A DNA stretch of 49,859 bases from Moduliflexus sp964602655 (GCA_964602655.1 CAZRSF010000044.1:1-49859), one strand, 5' to 3'. Shown: positions 1 through 9,122, numbered from the stretch's first letter. Made by a program: numbers and translations. Notes: generated by a model from the letters alone, not told the origin.

Positions 1-53
1 GCTTCGCTGAAAAGCGCTCGCAATGACAGGTGTTTATGAGAACGTAACAGCCC

Positions 54-72
54 TGCTCCCAGGAGGGGAATT
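54..72. repeat. dispersed CCCTCC/GGAGGGG palindrome, copy 1
   Basis: Short palindrome around CTCCCAGGAGGGGAATT ahead of the first gene. Related copies lie near 970, 15428, 24855 and 28925. The rest of bases 1-98 shows no gene. Confidence 0.5.
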
Positions 73-98
73 ACGGAGACGCTACGTAAAGAATCGTT

Positions 99-956
99 AT
101 GAAAAATATCACCGCCTATTTTACGCCAGCCACGCTTGAAGAGGCGCTCGGTTTGCTGCGAGAACAGCCCGGCAAAGGGAAATTGATTGCCGGAGGCACG
201 AACCTGGTCGTCGAAAAAGACCCGACACTCGATTTTCTGGTAGATGTGCGCCACCTCGGTCTGGATTATCTGAGCGAAGATGAGGAGTGGATTCGCATCG
301 GCGCAGGCGTCCGTATCGAAACCCTCTATCGCTCCGACCTGCTAAAAAGCCTTGCCAGCGGCGTATTCACGGAGATGTGCAGTTGGTTCGGCAGCAAGCA
401 GATTCGCAACATGGCGACCATCGGCGGCAACATCGCCGACGGTCATTCCGCCGCCGATACGATCCCGTTGCTGTTGGCGCTCGACGCGCAAGTCGTGCTG
501 TTCGGCGAGACCGAGCGCGCGGTTTCGATGCTCGACTTTCTCAGACCGGAAGGCGGCTCGATCTTGTCGCCGCGCGAGTTGATCAAAGAAATTCGCCTCC
601 CCAAAACGTTTCAGCAGGCAGCCGGCGCGTTCCTCAAAAACAGTAAAACCCGCGAGGATATTGCGATAGTCAGCGTAACGACCACCATGATCGTCAAGGA
701 AGAACGTTGCGAAACCGCGCGGATTGCATTAGGCGCGGTTGCCCCGATTCCGATTCGCATTCCGGCAGCGGAAGCTGCGCTGACCGGTCAGACGCTCACA
801 CCGGAATTGTTCGAACAGGCCGCCGACATCGTGAAGAATCAGATTCATCCGATTGACAATTTTCGCGGCAGCGCCGAATTTCGGAAGGAAATCGCATCTG
901 TGTACACGAAACGCGCGTTACAGTCCTGCTGGGAAAAACTGACGCCTCGCCACTGA
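99..956 (+). CDS. FAD-binding subunit of a molybdopterin dehydrogenase (XdhB/CoxM type)
   Basis: A 285-residue protein of the medium-subunit family of xanthine dehydrogenase and CO dehydrogenase. These subunits hold FAD and pass electrons between the iron-sulfur subunit and an external acceptor. Both FAD signatures are visible: AGGTNL at residues 31-36 and TIGGNI at 107-112, the second followed by a stretch ending in PLLLALDA, which is typical of the family. Length is normal. The catalytic molybdenum subunit and the 2Fe-2S subunit are not downstream, so they would have to lie before base 1 or elsewhere. The gene ends one base from the convergent glycosyltransferase gene. Substrate cannot be told from this subunit. 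Confidence 0.88.
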   Translation: MKNITAYFTPATLEEALGLLREQPGKGKLIAGGTNLVVEKDPTLDFLVDVRHLGLDYLSEDEEWIRIGAGVRIETLYRSDLLKSLASGVFTEMCSWFGSKQIRNMATIGGNIADGHSAADTIPLLLALDAQVVLFGETERAVSMLDFLRPEGGSILSPRELIKEIRLPKTFQQAAGAFLKNSKTREDIAIVSVTTTMIVKEERCETARIALGAVAPIPIRIPAAEAALTGQTLTPELFEQAADIVKNQIHPIDNFRGSAEFRKEIASVYTKRALQSCWEKLTPRH

Positions 957-957
957 A

Positions 958-2106
958 TTAAGAAGCTGTTTTCCCCTCTCCTTTTGGAGAGGGGTTGGGG
1001 TGAGGTTTCACGCATATTAGCGAGCGAAAAAGCTGTTCATACGCCGTGACCATCCGTTCCACTGAAAAAGTCTCCGCCATGCGTTGCGCCGCGTTCAGGC
1101 CAATCTGCGCCGTGCTATCGGGATCGCGCAATGCTTCGCAGATGTACTCCGCCAATGTCTCCGCATTTCCCGGCGGCGTCAGCCAGCCGGTCACGCCGTG
1201 TTCAACCACATCGCATACGCCGTCAACGGCAGTCGCAATCGCCGGTTTTCCCGCTGCCATCGCTTCCATCAGCGCATTCGGCATCCCTTCGAATAACGAC
1301 GCCTGCGCATAGACATCGGCGCAGGCCAACAGCATGTCAACATCCGTGCGTTCGCCGAGAAATCGCACCCGCCCGCCAATGCCAAGTTCGACCGCGAGCG
1401 TCTGAAGCGCGGCCAACTGCGTTCCCTGACCGATAATCAGCAAGACCGCGTCGGGAAACTGCGCGACGACTTGCCGGAACGCTCGCAACAGATCATCGAA
1501 TCCTTTTTGCGGCGTAAGTCGCCCGATTGACGCGACCACCTGCGCTGTCGGCGGAATGTCGAGCCGAAGGCGGCAGGTCGTCTTGTCGAATCTTTGCGCA
1601 GGCGGATTGACGCCATTCGGAATATACACGATTTGTCGTTCGCGGACGCCTTCATGCTTCAGCGCAAAGGGAATCGCGCTTTTGGCGTTGAACACGATGC
1701 GCTGCGCCAATCGCGCCGTCAGTCGGTCGCACAAGAAATGCAGACGATGTTTATAGATATTCTGCGCTCGAATCGAAGAAATCGTCACCGGCGCGGCGGC
1801 GAGTTTGGCGGCGACGCGCCCGACCTGATCGCTGTAAAAGAGCAAGGTGAAGACAATATCCGGCTGCCACGCCCGCCAATCCGCAATCATGCGCCAGACG
1901 CCCCGCAGCGTCGCGCCGACGATGATCACGTCAATTCCAGCCTGCCGAAAGGCGGCGAGATTCGCCGGATGCGCCTCGTTTTTCAGGCAATACACCCGCT
2001 GTTCGCATCGGCGAGGCGCTAATCCTCGCGTGAGGGAAAGCAGGAATTTCTGTGTCCCGTGCAGCGCTAATTTATCAATCACATAGGCGATCCGAATCGT
2101 GTTCAT
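958..2106 (-). CDS. GT4-family glycosyltransferase
   Basis: A 382-residue retaining glycosyltransferase of the GT-B fold. The N-terminal domain begins IRIAYVIDKL and contains a glycine-poor acceptor loop. The C-terminal half has the nucleotide-sugar site, including SIGRLTPQKGFDDLL and the EX7E element EGMPNALME, followed by GVCDVVEHGVTGWL. It is the last gene of a three-gene minus-strand unit with a flippase-like protein and a methyltransferase, which suggests assembly or modification of a cell-surface glycan or glycolipid. An ATG at 2106 is preferred over 2142 because homology starts there; it overlaps the upstream gene by 32 bases. The last 17 or so codons read into a dispersed palindromic repeat, so the natural C-terminus appears to have been extended. 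Confidence 0.85.
   Translation of the reverse strand: MNTIRIAYVIDKLALHGTQKFLLSLTRGLAPRRCEQRVYCLKNEAHPANLAAFRQAGIDVIIVGATLRGVWRMIADWRAWQPDIVFTLLFYSDQVGRVAAKLAAAPVTISSIRAQNIYKHRLHFLCDRLTARLAQRIVFNAKSAIPFALKHEGVRERQIVYIPNGVNPPAQRFDKTTCRLRLDIPPTAQVVASIGRLTPQKGFDDLLRAFRQVVAQFPDAVLLIIGQGTQLAALQTLAVELGIGGRVRFLGERTDVDMLLACADVYAQASLFEGMPNALMEAMAAGKPAIATAVDGVCDVVEHGVTGWLTPPGNAETLAEYICEALRDPDSTAQIGLNAAQRMAETFSVERMVTAYEQLFRSLICVKPHPNPSPKGEGKTAS
968..1008. repeat. dispersed CCCCTCTCC/GGAGAGGGG palindrome inside a gene 3' end
   Basis: Palindrome CCCCTCTCC-TTTT-GGAGAGGGG followed by TTGGGGTGAGG. Read on the minus strand it encodes the tail PHPNPSPKGEGK of the glycosyltransferase. It resembles a repeat class that is widespread in bacterial genomes. 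Confidence 0.6.
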
Positions 2107-3145
2107 GGTGGTGGCGTCGAGAGCGAAGGATGGAAAAATCAAGCAATGAATAAATCCGAATCAGGCCACAGAGTCCGAAACAGAGCAAAAACAGCGTCGC
2201 AATAATATGCGAACCGAATGCGGCGGTAATTGCGAACTGACGCGGCACGTTCAACGCTTCCGCTAAAAACACCCAGGTGGTTTCGTGAATGCCGAAGCCG
2301 CTGACCAGTTGCAATGGGAGCAGGCGCATCATGATAATGCAGGTGGATGTGAACACGATTTCCTGATAGGACAGCCGCACCTGAAAGGCGTGAAGCATAA
2401 AATAATTGGTGGCGAAAATGCACACCCAAATGCCGCATGAGACAGCAAAGACGGTGATGAGATTCGCCGTGAATTGGAGCGTGGCAAGCGCATTGACGAC
2501 TTCGCCAAGCTCGCGCGCGATTTTTTGCGTCAGTCGAAATCGTTCTAATTTCAATAGTCGGACAAGCGCCTGAAACCATTGGACATATCGTGTTTTATAG
2601 GCAAACAGCAACGCCAACAGGACGCAGGTCGCAAGCAATACCGCGCTGACAATCAGCGTCAAGGTGTTCAGCCAGGGGGAAGAGAAATCGAGGAACGCCG
2701 TCGAAATCAGAAAGAGCAGCGAGATGGTCATCTGGTCGAAAACTCGGGCGACTAACAAGTTGGAGACGCTGAGTCCTGTGGACACTTGATTCACCTGCTT
2801 CAACAGAATGATATACGACAATTCGCCCAAACGCGCCGGAATAATATTTAAGGCGGCATAATGCACTAACACGATCGGCACGAGATGGCGCAACGGCTGA
2901 TCGCGCGAAAGCAGCAGGCGAAATCGGAGCGCGCGCAACAGGAATCCGGCGAAATAGCTCGCCATGCCGAGCAGCAGCAGCGACGGCGGAAGCTGTCTGA
3001 TAATCCGTGCCGCTTCGTCAACGTCAACCTGCGAAAGCAGCCAAAGAATCAGGATCAGTCCGACGCCGACAGGAAAGAGTCGGGCAAGATATTTTTTTAT
3101 TCGCAGTCGGTTCGTCGCAATTGGGACGTGTTCTTTTGGCGTCAT
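2075..3145 (-). CDS. flippase-like integral membrane protein (UPF0104 / LPG-synthase TM-region family)
   Basis: A polytopic membrane protein of 356 residues. Hydrophobic segments run from about residue 22 (LFPVGVGLILILWLL) through at least seven further helices. Mid-protein features include RLGELSYIILLKQVN and a later LVSGFGIHETTWVFLAEAL stretch, which match the lysylphosphatidylglycerol-synthase transmembrane/flippase-like family. Members lacking the soluble domain usually sit with glycosyltransferases, as here, and are thought to move lipid-linked intermediates. Start at 3145 is chosen because its ATG overlaps the upstream stop as ATGA, a sign of translational coupling; 38 codons of open frame before it are only the shadow of the methyltransferase gene. 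The substrate is unknown. Confidence 0.8.
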   Translation of the reverse strand: MTPKEHVPIATNRLRIKKYLARLFPVGVGLILILWLLSQVDVDEAARIIRQLPPSLLLLGMASYFAGFLLRALRFRLLLSRDQPLRHLVPIVLVHYAALNIIPARLGELSYIILLKQVNQVSTGLSVSNLLVARVFDQMTISLLFLISTAFLDFSSPWLNTLTLIVSAVLLATCVLLALLFAYKTRYVQWFQALVRLLKLERFRLTQKIARELGEVVNALATLQFTANLITVFAVSCGIWVCIFATNYFMLHAFQVRLSYQEIVFTSTCIIMMRLLPLQLVSGFGIHETTWVFLAEALNVPRQFAITAAFGSHIIATLFLLCFGLCGLIRIYSLLDFSILRSRRHHHEHDSDRLCD

Positions 3146-4158
3146 GGGCGGGGCGCGAGGCGGAAGCACGTCGTTACCGCGCCGAAACGCGGAAACACGC
3201 GCAGCGCGTTCGAAAGTTGTTCTACGCAACGGATTGCGGGCAAAAGCGCTCCCGGACAATACCGATAAAATATCTGATGATGCGGCGGGAACGCAAAAAT
3301 CGCGCCTTGCGCGGAGAGCGTTTCGAAACCCGCCTGATGAAACAGCCGCAGTAAGGCCGTGTATCGAAAGCGCCGATGGACTCGGAGAAAGATGCTATCG
3401 GGCGTCTTTTCCGGCAGGTTGGCGCGTCGCGCAGCCTGATACGCCTTTTTGTCGAACGAAACGGTTTTTTCCGACTGAATCCGGCGATTCAACAGCCGCA
3501 GCAAGCGCATGCTGCCATGCGAAAGCGAGACGGCGGACGGGGTCGTCAACACAACGCTGCCGCCAGGTTTCAGTACGCGCCGGAATTCCGCGAGCGCTCG
3601 TTCCGGCCTCAGAAGATGTTCTAACACTTCGCTGGATATGAGCAGATCGAACGTCTGATCCTCGAATCGCAGCGCTTCTGCGTCGCCGATTTCAAAGGCG
3701 ACATTCGCGCAGCGCAGTTCCTGTTTCAACGCCTCCGCGAACGCAACCGCGCTCGGCGATACGTCAATGCCGATGACCTGTTGCGCGTCACGCGCAAGCG
3801 ATAGCGACAGCAACCCTGCGCCGCAGCCGATTTCCAGAATGCGACCTGTCGGAAGCGCTTGCCGAATCAGCGGCAGCATCACCTCAAGCCGCCGCGTAAA
3901 TGTGTAGCGCGTGCCTGGATGCGCCGAATAATAGCCAAGGTAGCCCGTGCCGATTTCCCAATCGAGATACCGGGCGCGGAGTTCATACAATTCCCGAAGC
4001 TGCTGATTGGTCGGCGCAACCGCCTGAATATCCGGCGTGATTGCGGCGAGTTCGTCTCGTATCAGTTGCGCAAAATCGGCAATGTCCGCGACATGACGCT
4101 CGCGCATGATCTTCTTGACGGCAGGCTGGAGTTCTGAAAACATGGCATCGGTTCGCAT
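3142..4158 (-). CDS. class I SAM-dependent methyltransferase
   Basis: A 338-residue methyltransferase with the SAM-binding motif I EIGCGAGLLSLSLA, an acidic motif II (IGIDVSPSAV), GDAEALRFEDQTFD, and the motif IV-like region LISSEVLEHLLRP followed by LKPGGSVVLTTPS. This is the Methyltransf_11/UbiE-like fold. About 115 residues precede the SAM domain and about 100 follow it, longer than minimal members. It is the first gene of the minus-strand unit with a flippase-like protein and a glycosyltransferase, so a glycan or isoprenoid-lipid substrate is plausible. ATG at 4158 is taken; the upstream TTG at 4164 and a downstream ATG at 4143 are alternatives. No clear ribosome binding site is visible. 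Confidence 0.82.
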   Translation of the reverse strand: MRTDAMFSELQPAVKKIMRERHVADIADFAQLIRDELAAITPDIQAVAPTNQQLRELYELRARYLDWEIGTGYLGYYSAHPGTRYTFTRRLEVMLPLIRQALPTGRILEIGCGAGLLSLSLARDAQQVIGIDVSPSAVAFAEALKQELRCANVAFEIGDAEALRFEDQTFDLLISSEVLEHLLRPERALAEFRRVLKPGGSVVLTTPSAVSLSHGSMRLLRLLNRRIQSEKTVSFDKKAYQAARRANLPEKTPDSIFLRVHRRFRYTALLRLFHQAGFETLSAQGAIFAFPPHHQIFYRYCPGALLPAIRCVEQLSNALRVFPRFGAVTTCFRLAPRP

Positions 4159-4408
4159 GTGCAACGAGCCAGAATCGTTCCGGGGCTTTTGTCAAGAGAT
4201 TTCCCGCCGAGCGTCCGCGTTCGGATCGTCAGAGAAAATGATTCCATGCGAAGCAATCGCTTGACAAACAAACACGTACCAACGATTCATCTTCGAAAGA
4301 ATTTTTTATATGTTGATTCATATTTCACATCTCGCGCCAGGACGCAACGATGCTGTGGCGACGTCGCGTGTTCGCGCGAGAAATCAGATACGCAATAAAA
4401 GACAGATT

Positions 4409-5356
4409 ATGGCACGATACGCAGTGATTGATGTTGGCACGAATTCGATTAAATTTCTGATTGTCGAACGCCAGAGCGACGGAAGCTGGCGTACGCTGAT
4501 TGACCGCGCCGAAATCGCCAGATTAGGCGATGGATTCTACGAGACCGGCAACCTTTGCTCCGAGGCGATGACGCGGAATGCGAACGTCATTGCCGACATG
4601 GTGCGCGTCGCCCATGAATACGACGTTGACGAGATTATCGGCGTCGGCACGATGTGCCTGCGCTCCGCCCTCAACGCCGGAGAATTCATCCTGTTAGTCG
4701 AACAGATTTGCGGCGTGACGCTTGACATTCTTTCCGGCGAAGAAGAAGCCCGCCTCGCCTTTTTAGCAGCGACCTCCGGGCATCATGCGTTGAGCGGGCG
4801 CGTGTTCGTCTTCGATACCGGCGGCGGCAGCACGGAATGCATTATCGGGCATGACGGCCAGATCGAGCAGCGTGTCAGTCTGAATATCGGCGCGTTATTG
4901 CAAACCGAGCAATCCTTCGCGACATTTCCGGTCTCTTCCCAGCAGATCGAACGAGCATTGCAGCTTGTCGAACTGCACGTGACGCCGCTTGAGTGGATTG
5001 GCCGGGTGCATTCGGTGGTCGGGATCGGCGGGACAGTGACCACGCTCTGCGCCGTCAAACTCGGCCTTGAACCATACAATCCCGAACGGATCGAAGGCGC
5101 GACGTTAGAATTGTCAGAAATTGACCGCCAGATCGCCTTGTATGCCTCAACGCCGCTGACCGAACGGCAGCGGATTCCTGGCTTGCACCCGCAACGCGCG
5201 GACGTGATTTTAGGCGGTGCGATTATCGTCAAGGCGATGATGCTGAAAACCGGCGCGGAGGTCATGACAGTCAGCGACCGGGGCTTGCGGCATGGCATTC
5301 TGTCGGATCGGATCGAATCGAATGAAAGGGTGTTTGTTCACCGCGATCCTAAATAA
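4409..5356 (+). CDS. Ppx/GppA-family exopolyphosphatase / pppGpp phosphatase
   Basis: A 315-residue protein of the ASKHA superfamily Ppx/GppA group, which hydrolyse polyphosphate or pppGpp. The phosphate-1 loop DVGTNSIKFLIVE sits at the N-terminus, SGEEEARLAF mid-domain, and the second glycine-rich loop FDTGGGSTECIIG follows; IGIGGTVTTL lies further on. This is the short form without the C-terminal HD-like domain of E. coli Ppx. ATG at 4409 is chosen because MARYAVIDVG is the natural N-terminus; 33 codons of open frame before it carry no homology. The next genes are a foreign-looking restriction-modification pair, so the gene is probably a single unit. Confidence 0.88.
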   Translation: MARYAVIDVGTNSIKFLIVERQSDGSWRTLIDRAEIARLGDGFYETGNLCSEAMTRNANVIADMVRVAHEYDVDEIIGVGTMCLRSALNAGEFILLVEQICGVTLDILSGEEEARLAFLAATSGHHALSGRVFVFDTGGGSTECIIGHDGQIEQRVSLNIGALLQTEQSFATFPVSSQQIERALQLVELHVTPLEWIGRVHSVVGIGGTVTTLCAVKLGLEPYNPERIEGATLELSEIDRQIALYASTPLTERQRIPGLHPQRADVILGGAIIVKAMMLKTGAEVMTVSDRGLRHGILSDRIESNERVFVHRDPK

Positions 5357-5371
5357 TCGCGCATGATAATT

Positions 5372-5400
5372 TTGAAAAGAATGTTCCTCATGCTCATAGA
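5372..5400 (+). promoter_or_regulatory. possible sigma-70-type promoter for the restriction-modification pair
   Basis: TTGAAA at 5372-5377 and CATAGA at 5395-5400, separated by 17 bases, lie 25 bases before the methyltransferase start. The -10 box is weak. Confidence 0.35.
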
Positions 5401-5424
5401 GTCATCAAAGGAAAAGGATAGGCG

Positions 5425-6552
5425 ATGGAAATTGTGACGAATCATATCCGAGAAGAGGTGTTATCATATTTACATCGCTCAACCACTCAACCACTCCTTC
5501 TTCATGGAGATGCTTCATCGATCTTAAAAGAATTGCCTGATCAATCAATAGATATGGCAATGACAAGCCCTCCATATTGGCAGAAACGTCAATATGCTCA
5601 TGGTGGAATAGGTTTAGAGCCAGAATATACGGATTATATTCAAAACTTATGTCATATCATTCAAGAACTGTATCGAATTTTAAAACCTACCGGCTCTTTT
5701 TGGTTGAATATCGGAGATTCGTATCATAACAAAAGACTCTTAGGCATTCCCTGGCGCGTTGTATTCGAGATGACTGATAGACAAGGCTGGATTTTGCGAA
5801 ATAGTGTGATCTGGCATAAAATCAAAGGCGCTCCTGATAATTCATCTGATAAGCTCAGAAATATTCATGAGGATGTCTTTCATTTTGTGAAACAGCCCAA
5901 TGGATATTATTACAATATAGATGCTATCCGAACAAAACCCAGAGAGGCAAAAGTTGTCAACGGGGCGATTGTCTCTGCCACTGGCGTGAGTGGAGTACGA
6001 TACAAACGGCAAATCGAATTAGCGGCGGATTTGACCGAGCAAGAAAAATCTCATGCCATCAATGCGCTCCAGACCATGTTAATGAAAGTGAAAATGGGGG
6101 ACGTCTCTGATTTCAGGATGATTATTCGAGGACGGCAACGAACGACACATTCTGATGCGGAACATCTTTCCGGACGCGCGAAAGAACTGAAAGAAAAAGG
6201 ATTCTATTTTCTCTGCTATCACCCGAATGGCACGAAGCCAAGCGATGTCTGGGAAATTATCCCTGAAGATACGCAAAATCGAAAAGAACATTACGCGCCG
6301 TATCCGACTGATTTGTGTAAAATCCCGATTTTGGCGACATGCCCCTCGGATGGTACGGTGATCGATCCGTTTTGTGGCACGGGGACGACACTGGTTGTTG
6401 CTCAATCATTGCATCGTAAGTCAATCGGGATCGATATTTCTCAAGACTATCTTCAGCAAACGATAGAACGGTTTCATCCGAACGATGAAAGGCAACAATA
6501 TGCCTTGTTCGATGAATGCGTAAGGGAAAGGACTGACAGTGACTATGAGTAA
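5425..6552 (+). CDS. site-specific DNA methyltransferase, beta-class amino-methyltransferase
   Basis: A 375-residue DNA methyltransferase. The catalytic motif IV is TSPPYW at residues 47-52 and the SAM motif I FCGTG is at 316-320, an order that defines the beta class. The SPPYW form is most often seen in N4-cytosine enzymes, though N6-adenine cannot be excluded. YHPNGTKPSDVWEI before motif I is also typical. A variable region around residues 180-250 is likely the target-recognition part. It is preceded by AAAGGAAAAGGA, overlaps the next gene (a NotI-like nuclease), and is visibly more AT-rich than flanking genes, consistent with horizontal acquisition. It would protect host DNA from the neighbouring nuclease. 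Confidence 0.92.
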   Translation: MEIVTNHIREEVLSYLHRSTTQPLLLHGDASSILKELPDQSIDMAMTSPPYWQKRQYAHGGIGLEPEYTDYIQNLCHIIQELYRILKPTGSFWLNIGDSYHNKRLLGIPWRVVFEMTDRQGWILRNSVIWHKIKGAPDNSSDKLRNIHEDVFHFVKQPNGYYYNIDAIRTKPREAKVVNGAIVSATGVSGVRYKRQIELAADLTEQEKSHAINALQTMLMKVKMGDVSDFRMIIRGRQRTTHSDAEHLSGRAKELKEKGFYFLCYHPNGTKPSDVWEIIPEDTQNRKEHYAPYPTDLCKIPILATCPSDGTVIDPFCGTGTTLVVAQSLHRKSIGIDISQDYLQQTIERFHPNDERQQYALFDECVRERTDSDYE

Positions 6553-7390
6553 TGGCATGTATGAACTTTACGGAAAATCAGTGGCTGATGACAATGTCGC
6601 TTGGCAAGAAATTGTCATCAGCCAAATGTGTCCATTTTTGCAAAGAAGATGCTTGAAAAATAGGAAGAGTGCGCCAGAGCAAACAATAGGGACATGTACT
6701 GTCGCGTATGGCAGAGATTCCAAGCCGATTATTATTTGTCCGTATCGCTTGCTTGAAAGAAAGCAGATTTTTACGGATTGCCTCCATCTCCTGACGACAC
6801 ACGAGCCAGGCAATGAATTCCATATTGTGCCAGAAATCAGCATTCCAGGAGGAAATGTGGACTATGTTTTGCTATCCGTTCGTGACAGAAAAGTCAAAGA
6901 CTTTGTCGGAATCGAATTGCAAACATTGGATACCACTGGCACAGTTTGGCCTTTCCGACAACGTTATTTAGCATCTCAACATATCGCTGTGATTGAAGAA
7001 GAGGCTGCATCGAAAAAATCATTCGGCATGAATTGGAAAATGACGGCAAAAACAACCTTAGTTCAGTTGCACCACAAAATAGAAACCTTCGAACATGTGA
7101 ACAAACATTTGGTCTTAGCCATGCAACATGACTTGCTTGAATACATGGGACGGGCATTTTCTTTTCATCACGTGACAGACGCCAGAATCGGAGATTCGAT
7201 GCACTTTCACGCGTATAAATTAACAGCAGCAGATGGACGAAATAAGCTTGCTCTTCATACTCGTAAAAGCACTGATGTTGAAGGGATCGGAATCTGTTTG
7301 GGGTTACGAACTCAAGCGCGAGTCGAGTTAGCAGATTTACTTCGACAATTGGAAGCGAAGATTTCAGACGAGACGCTCTTGACTATTTGA
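6539..7390 (+). CDS. NotI-like type II restriction endonuclease
   Basis: A 283-residue protein (counted from GTG at 6539; an ATG at 6545 would also serve) that matches the NotI restriction endonuclease pattern. Four cysteines at 31, 38, 53 and 67 lie in CPFLQRRC, GTC and IICPYR contexts, recalling the iron-binding Cys4 site of NotI. The nuclease core reads GGNVDYVLL (Asp108) then VGIELQT (Glu126, Gln128), the D...ExQ variant of PD-(D/E)XK found in NotI. AAGGGAAAGGA just upstream can serve either start. Overlap with the methyltransferase gene argues for a coupled type II system. The recognition site cannot be deduced. AT-rich like its partner. Confidence 0.82.
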   Translation: MTMSNGMYELYGKSVADDNVAWQEIVISQMCPFLQRRCLKNRKSAPEQTIGTCTVAYGRDSKPIIICPYRLLERKQIFTDCLHLLTTHEPGNEFHIVPEISIPGGNVDYVLLSVRDRKVKDFVGIELQTLDTTGTVWPFRQRYLASQHIAVIEEEAASKKSFGMNWKMTAKTTLVQLHHKIETFEHVNKHLVLAMQHDLLEYMGRAFSFHHVTDARIGDSMHFHAYKLTAADGRNKLALHTRKSTDVEGIGICLGLRTQARVELADLLRQLEAKISDETLLTI

Positions 7391-7508
7391 AGGAAAATCG
7401 CGTCGAATACTGGCAGAATTGGGTTTCGACGCACACACAGAAAGCAGAGGCGCGGAGTCTTGAAGCCATGTCCTGCGACATGCGTTTCGAGGTTTCGACC
7501 TGACGACG

Positions 7509-8159
7509 ATGGCGCTTTTTTTCTGGAAACGCGAACAAGAAATCGAAGCATTGATGGATCGCTATTTGGTCGAAGTGCGCGACTGTCTGGACATCTTTCG
7601 CCAATGCCTGCTGACGATGTATGACGATTCGGCAGGGGCGCAGGCCAAAACGCTGGTGGAACAGGTGGATCAGGCCGAAAGCCGCGCGGATGAGTATCGC
7701 CGGAAGATCGAATCCGCGCTGTATGAAAAAGCCTTGATGCCTGATTCTCGCGGCGATTTGATGGAGTTGGTGGAGATGGTTGACCGCATTCCGAATCTTG
7801 CGGAAGAATTGGCATACGACATTCATTTGCAGCGCGTCGCGTTCCCGCCGGAAGCGCTGCCGCAATTGAAGCAATTAGCCGAGATGAACGTGCAGTGCGT
7901 CCATCTTCTCCAATCCGAAATCTCCGCATTATTCACCGATCTGAATGCCGTCCAACGCTTCGCGAAAGAGGTTGGCGCGTTAGAACGCGAGATCGATCAA
8001 TTAGAGCATCAGACGATTGCGGCGGTCTTTGATTTGGCCGGAGAATTGGCGCACAAAAACTTGATGCATCGCATTATCCGGGGGATTTGCAATATCAGCG
8101 ATAAAACCGAAAACGTCTCGGATCGCGTGGTGATTTTAGCAGCGAAACGGCGGATTTGA
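7509..8159 (+). CDS. DUF47 PhoU-like phosphate transport regulator
   Basis: A 216-residue all-helical protein of the DUF47/PhoU-like family (COG1392). It begins MALFFWKREQEIEALMDRYL, and the acidic helix ESRADEYRRKIESALYEKALMP at residues 58-79 is typical, as are the closing residues ISDKTENVSDRVVILAAKRRI. Such proteins are encoded beside PiT phosphate permeases and are thought to modulate them. The PiT gene starts 27 bases downstream, so the two are probably one operon. There is no recognisable Shine-Dalgarno before ATG 7509. The 118 bases between the nuclease gene and this start hold no other gene. Confidence 0.88.
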   Translation: MALFFWKREQEIEALMDRYLVEVRDCLDIFRQCLLTMYDDSAGAQAKTLVEQVDQAESRADEYRRKIESALYEKALMPDSRGDLMELVEMVDRIPNLAEELAYDIHLQRVAFPPEALPQLKQLAEMNVQCVHLLQSEISALFTDLNAVQRFAKEVGALEREIDQLEHQTIAAVFDLAGELAHKNLMHRIIRGICNISDKTENVSDRVVILAAKRRI

Positions 8160-8186
8160 AATAGATGGAGAGAGAGGAGAAGGCGC

Positions 8187-9122
8187 ATGTTTCGACTGTT
8201 CAGCGGCATTTTTTTAGGCTGGTCGTTAGGAGCAAATGACGCGGCCAATGTGTTCGGCACGGCGGTCGCCTCCAGAGTGATTCGTTTCTCCGTCGCCGCC
8301 GCGATCACCGCCATTTTCGTCATTGCAGGTGCCGTCTTGCAAGGGGCGCAGGGAATGCGTACGCTCAGCAATCTGACCGCGCAAGACTTGAATACCGCCT
8401 TCATCTCGACGCTGGCCGCCGCCCTGACGACCACCGGCATGACCTATCTTGCCTTGCCGGTCTCGACCTCGCAAGCGATGGTCGGCGCGATTCTTGGCAT
8501 CGGATTGACGCTTGGGCAGCCGATTAACTGGAACGGGCTGAACACAGTCGCCCTCTGCTGGATCGGAACGCCGGTCGGCGCGATGGTGATCGCGTTTGTC
8601 CTGTATCACCTGTTTCGCTGGATGCTCGGCAAATTCACCTTCGGTATCTTGACGTTGAATGCGATTGTCAAATATGGCCTGCTGTTCAGCGGCGCGTATG
8701 GGGCGTATGCGCTCGGCGCGAATAATGTCGCGAACGTGACCGGCGTGTTCGCTGCCGCCGGACTCATCAGCGTCGCGCAGGCCACGCTGATCGGCAGCGT
8801 CAGCATCGCGCTCGGCGCGGCGACGTTCGGCAAGCGCGTGATGTTGACGGTCGGCGACGAACTTGTGCATTTAGATGGATTCTCCGCCTTTATCGCCGTG
8901 CTCGCGCAGGCGATCACCGTTCATATCTACGCTGAAATCGGCGTGCCGGTTTCGACATCGCAGGCGATTATCGGCGCAGTGCTCGGCATCGGCATGGTGA
9001 TGGGCATGAAAACGGTCAACCTGCGGGTGCTGCTCAATATTGTGATCGGTTGGCTTTCGACGCCAGTGATTTCAGGACTCGTCGCGTTTGCCATCATCAA
9101 GCTCTGGGGGTTGCTGGCATAA
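8187..9122 (+). CDS. pit: PiT-family inorganic phosphate transporter
   Basis: A 311-residue inner-membrane permease of the PiT family, which moves phosphate, as metal-phosphate or with H+ or Na+. The two inverted family signatures are present: GANDAANVFGTAVASR near the N-terminus and ALGANNVANVTGVFAA past the middle, each followed by a PVSTSQA segment (LPVSTSQAMVGAILGIG and VPVSTSQAIIGAVLGIG). About nine or ten hydrophobic segments alternate through the chain. It is the short form without a large central loop. AGGAGAAGG stands just before the ATG. It follows the DUF47 gene and likely shares its transcript. Confidence 0.92.
   Translation: MFRLFSGIFLGWSLGANDAANVFGTAVASRVIRFSVAAAITAIFVIAGAVLQGAQGMRTLSNLTAQDLNTAFISTLAAALTTTGMTYLALPVSTSQAMVGAILGIGLTLGQPINWNGLNTVALCWIGTPVGAMVIAFVLYHLFRWMLGKFTFGILTLNAIVKYGLLFSGAYGAYALGANNVANVTGVFAAAGLISVAQATLIGSVSIALGAATFGKRVMLTVGDELVHLDGFSAFIAVLAQAITVHIYAEIGVPVSTSQAIIGAVLGIGMVMGMKTVNLRVLLNIVIGWLSTPVISGLVAFAIIKLWGLLA

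Noticed and set aside
4190..4290. Divergent TTGACA boxes between the methyltransferase and Ppx/GppA genes
   Set aside because: Both -35-like boxes lack an acceptable -10 at the right distance, so no promoter is called.
5425..7390. Prophage or integrated element carrying the restriction-modification pair
   Set aside because: No integrase, attachment repeats or phage genes nearby; only composition differs.
8226..8870. Long minus-strand frame of 214 codons opposite the phosphate transporter
   Set aside because: Highly charged, His/Arg-rich shadow of the PiT gene; no motif and no ribosome site.
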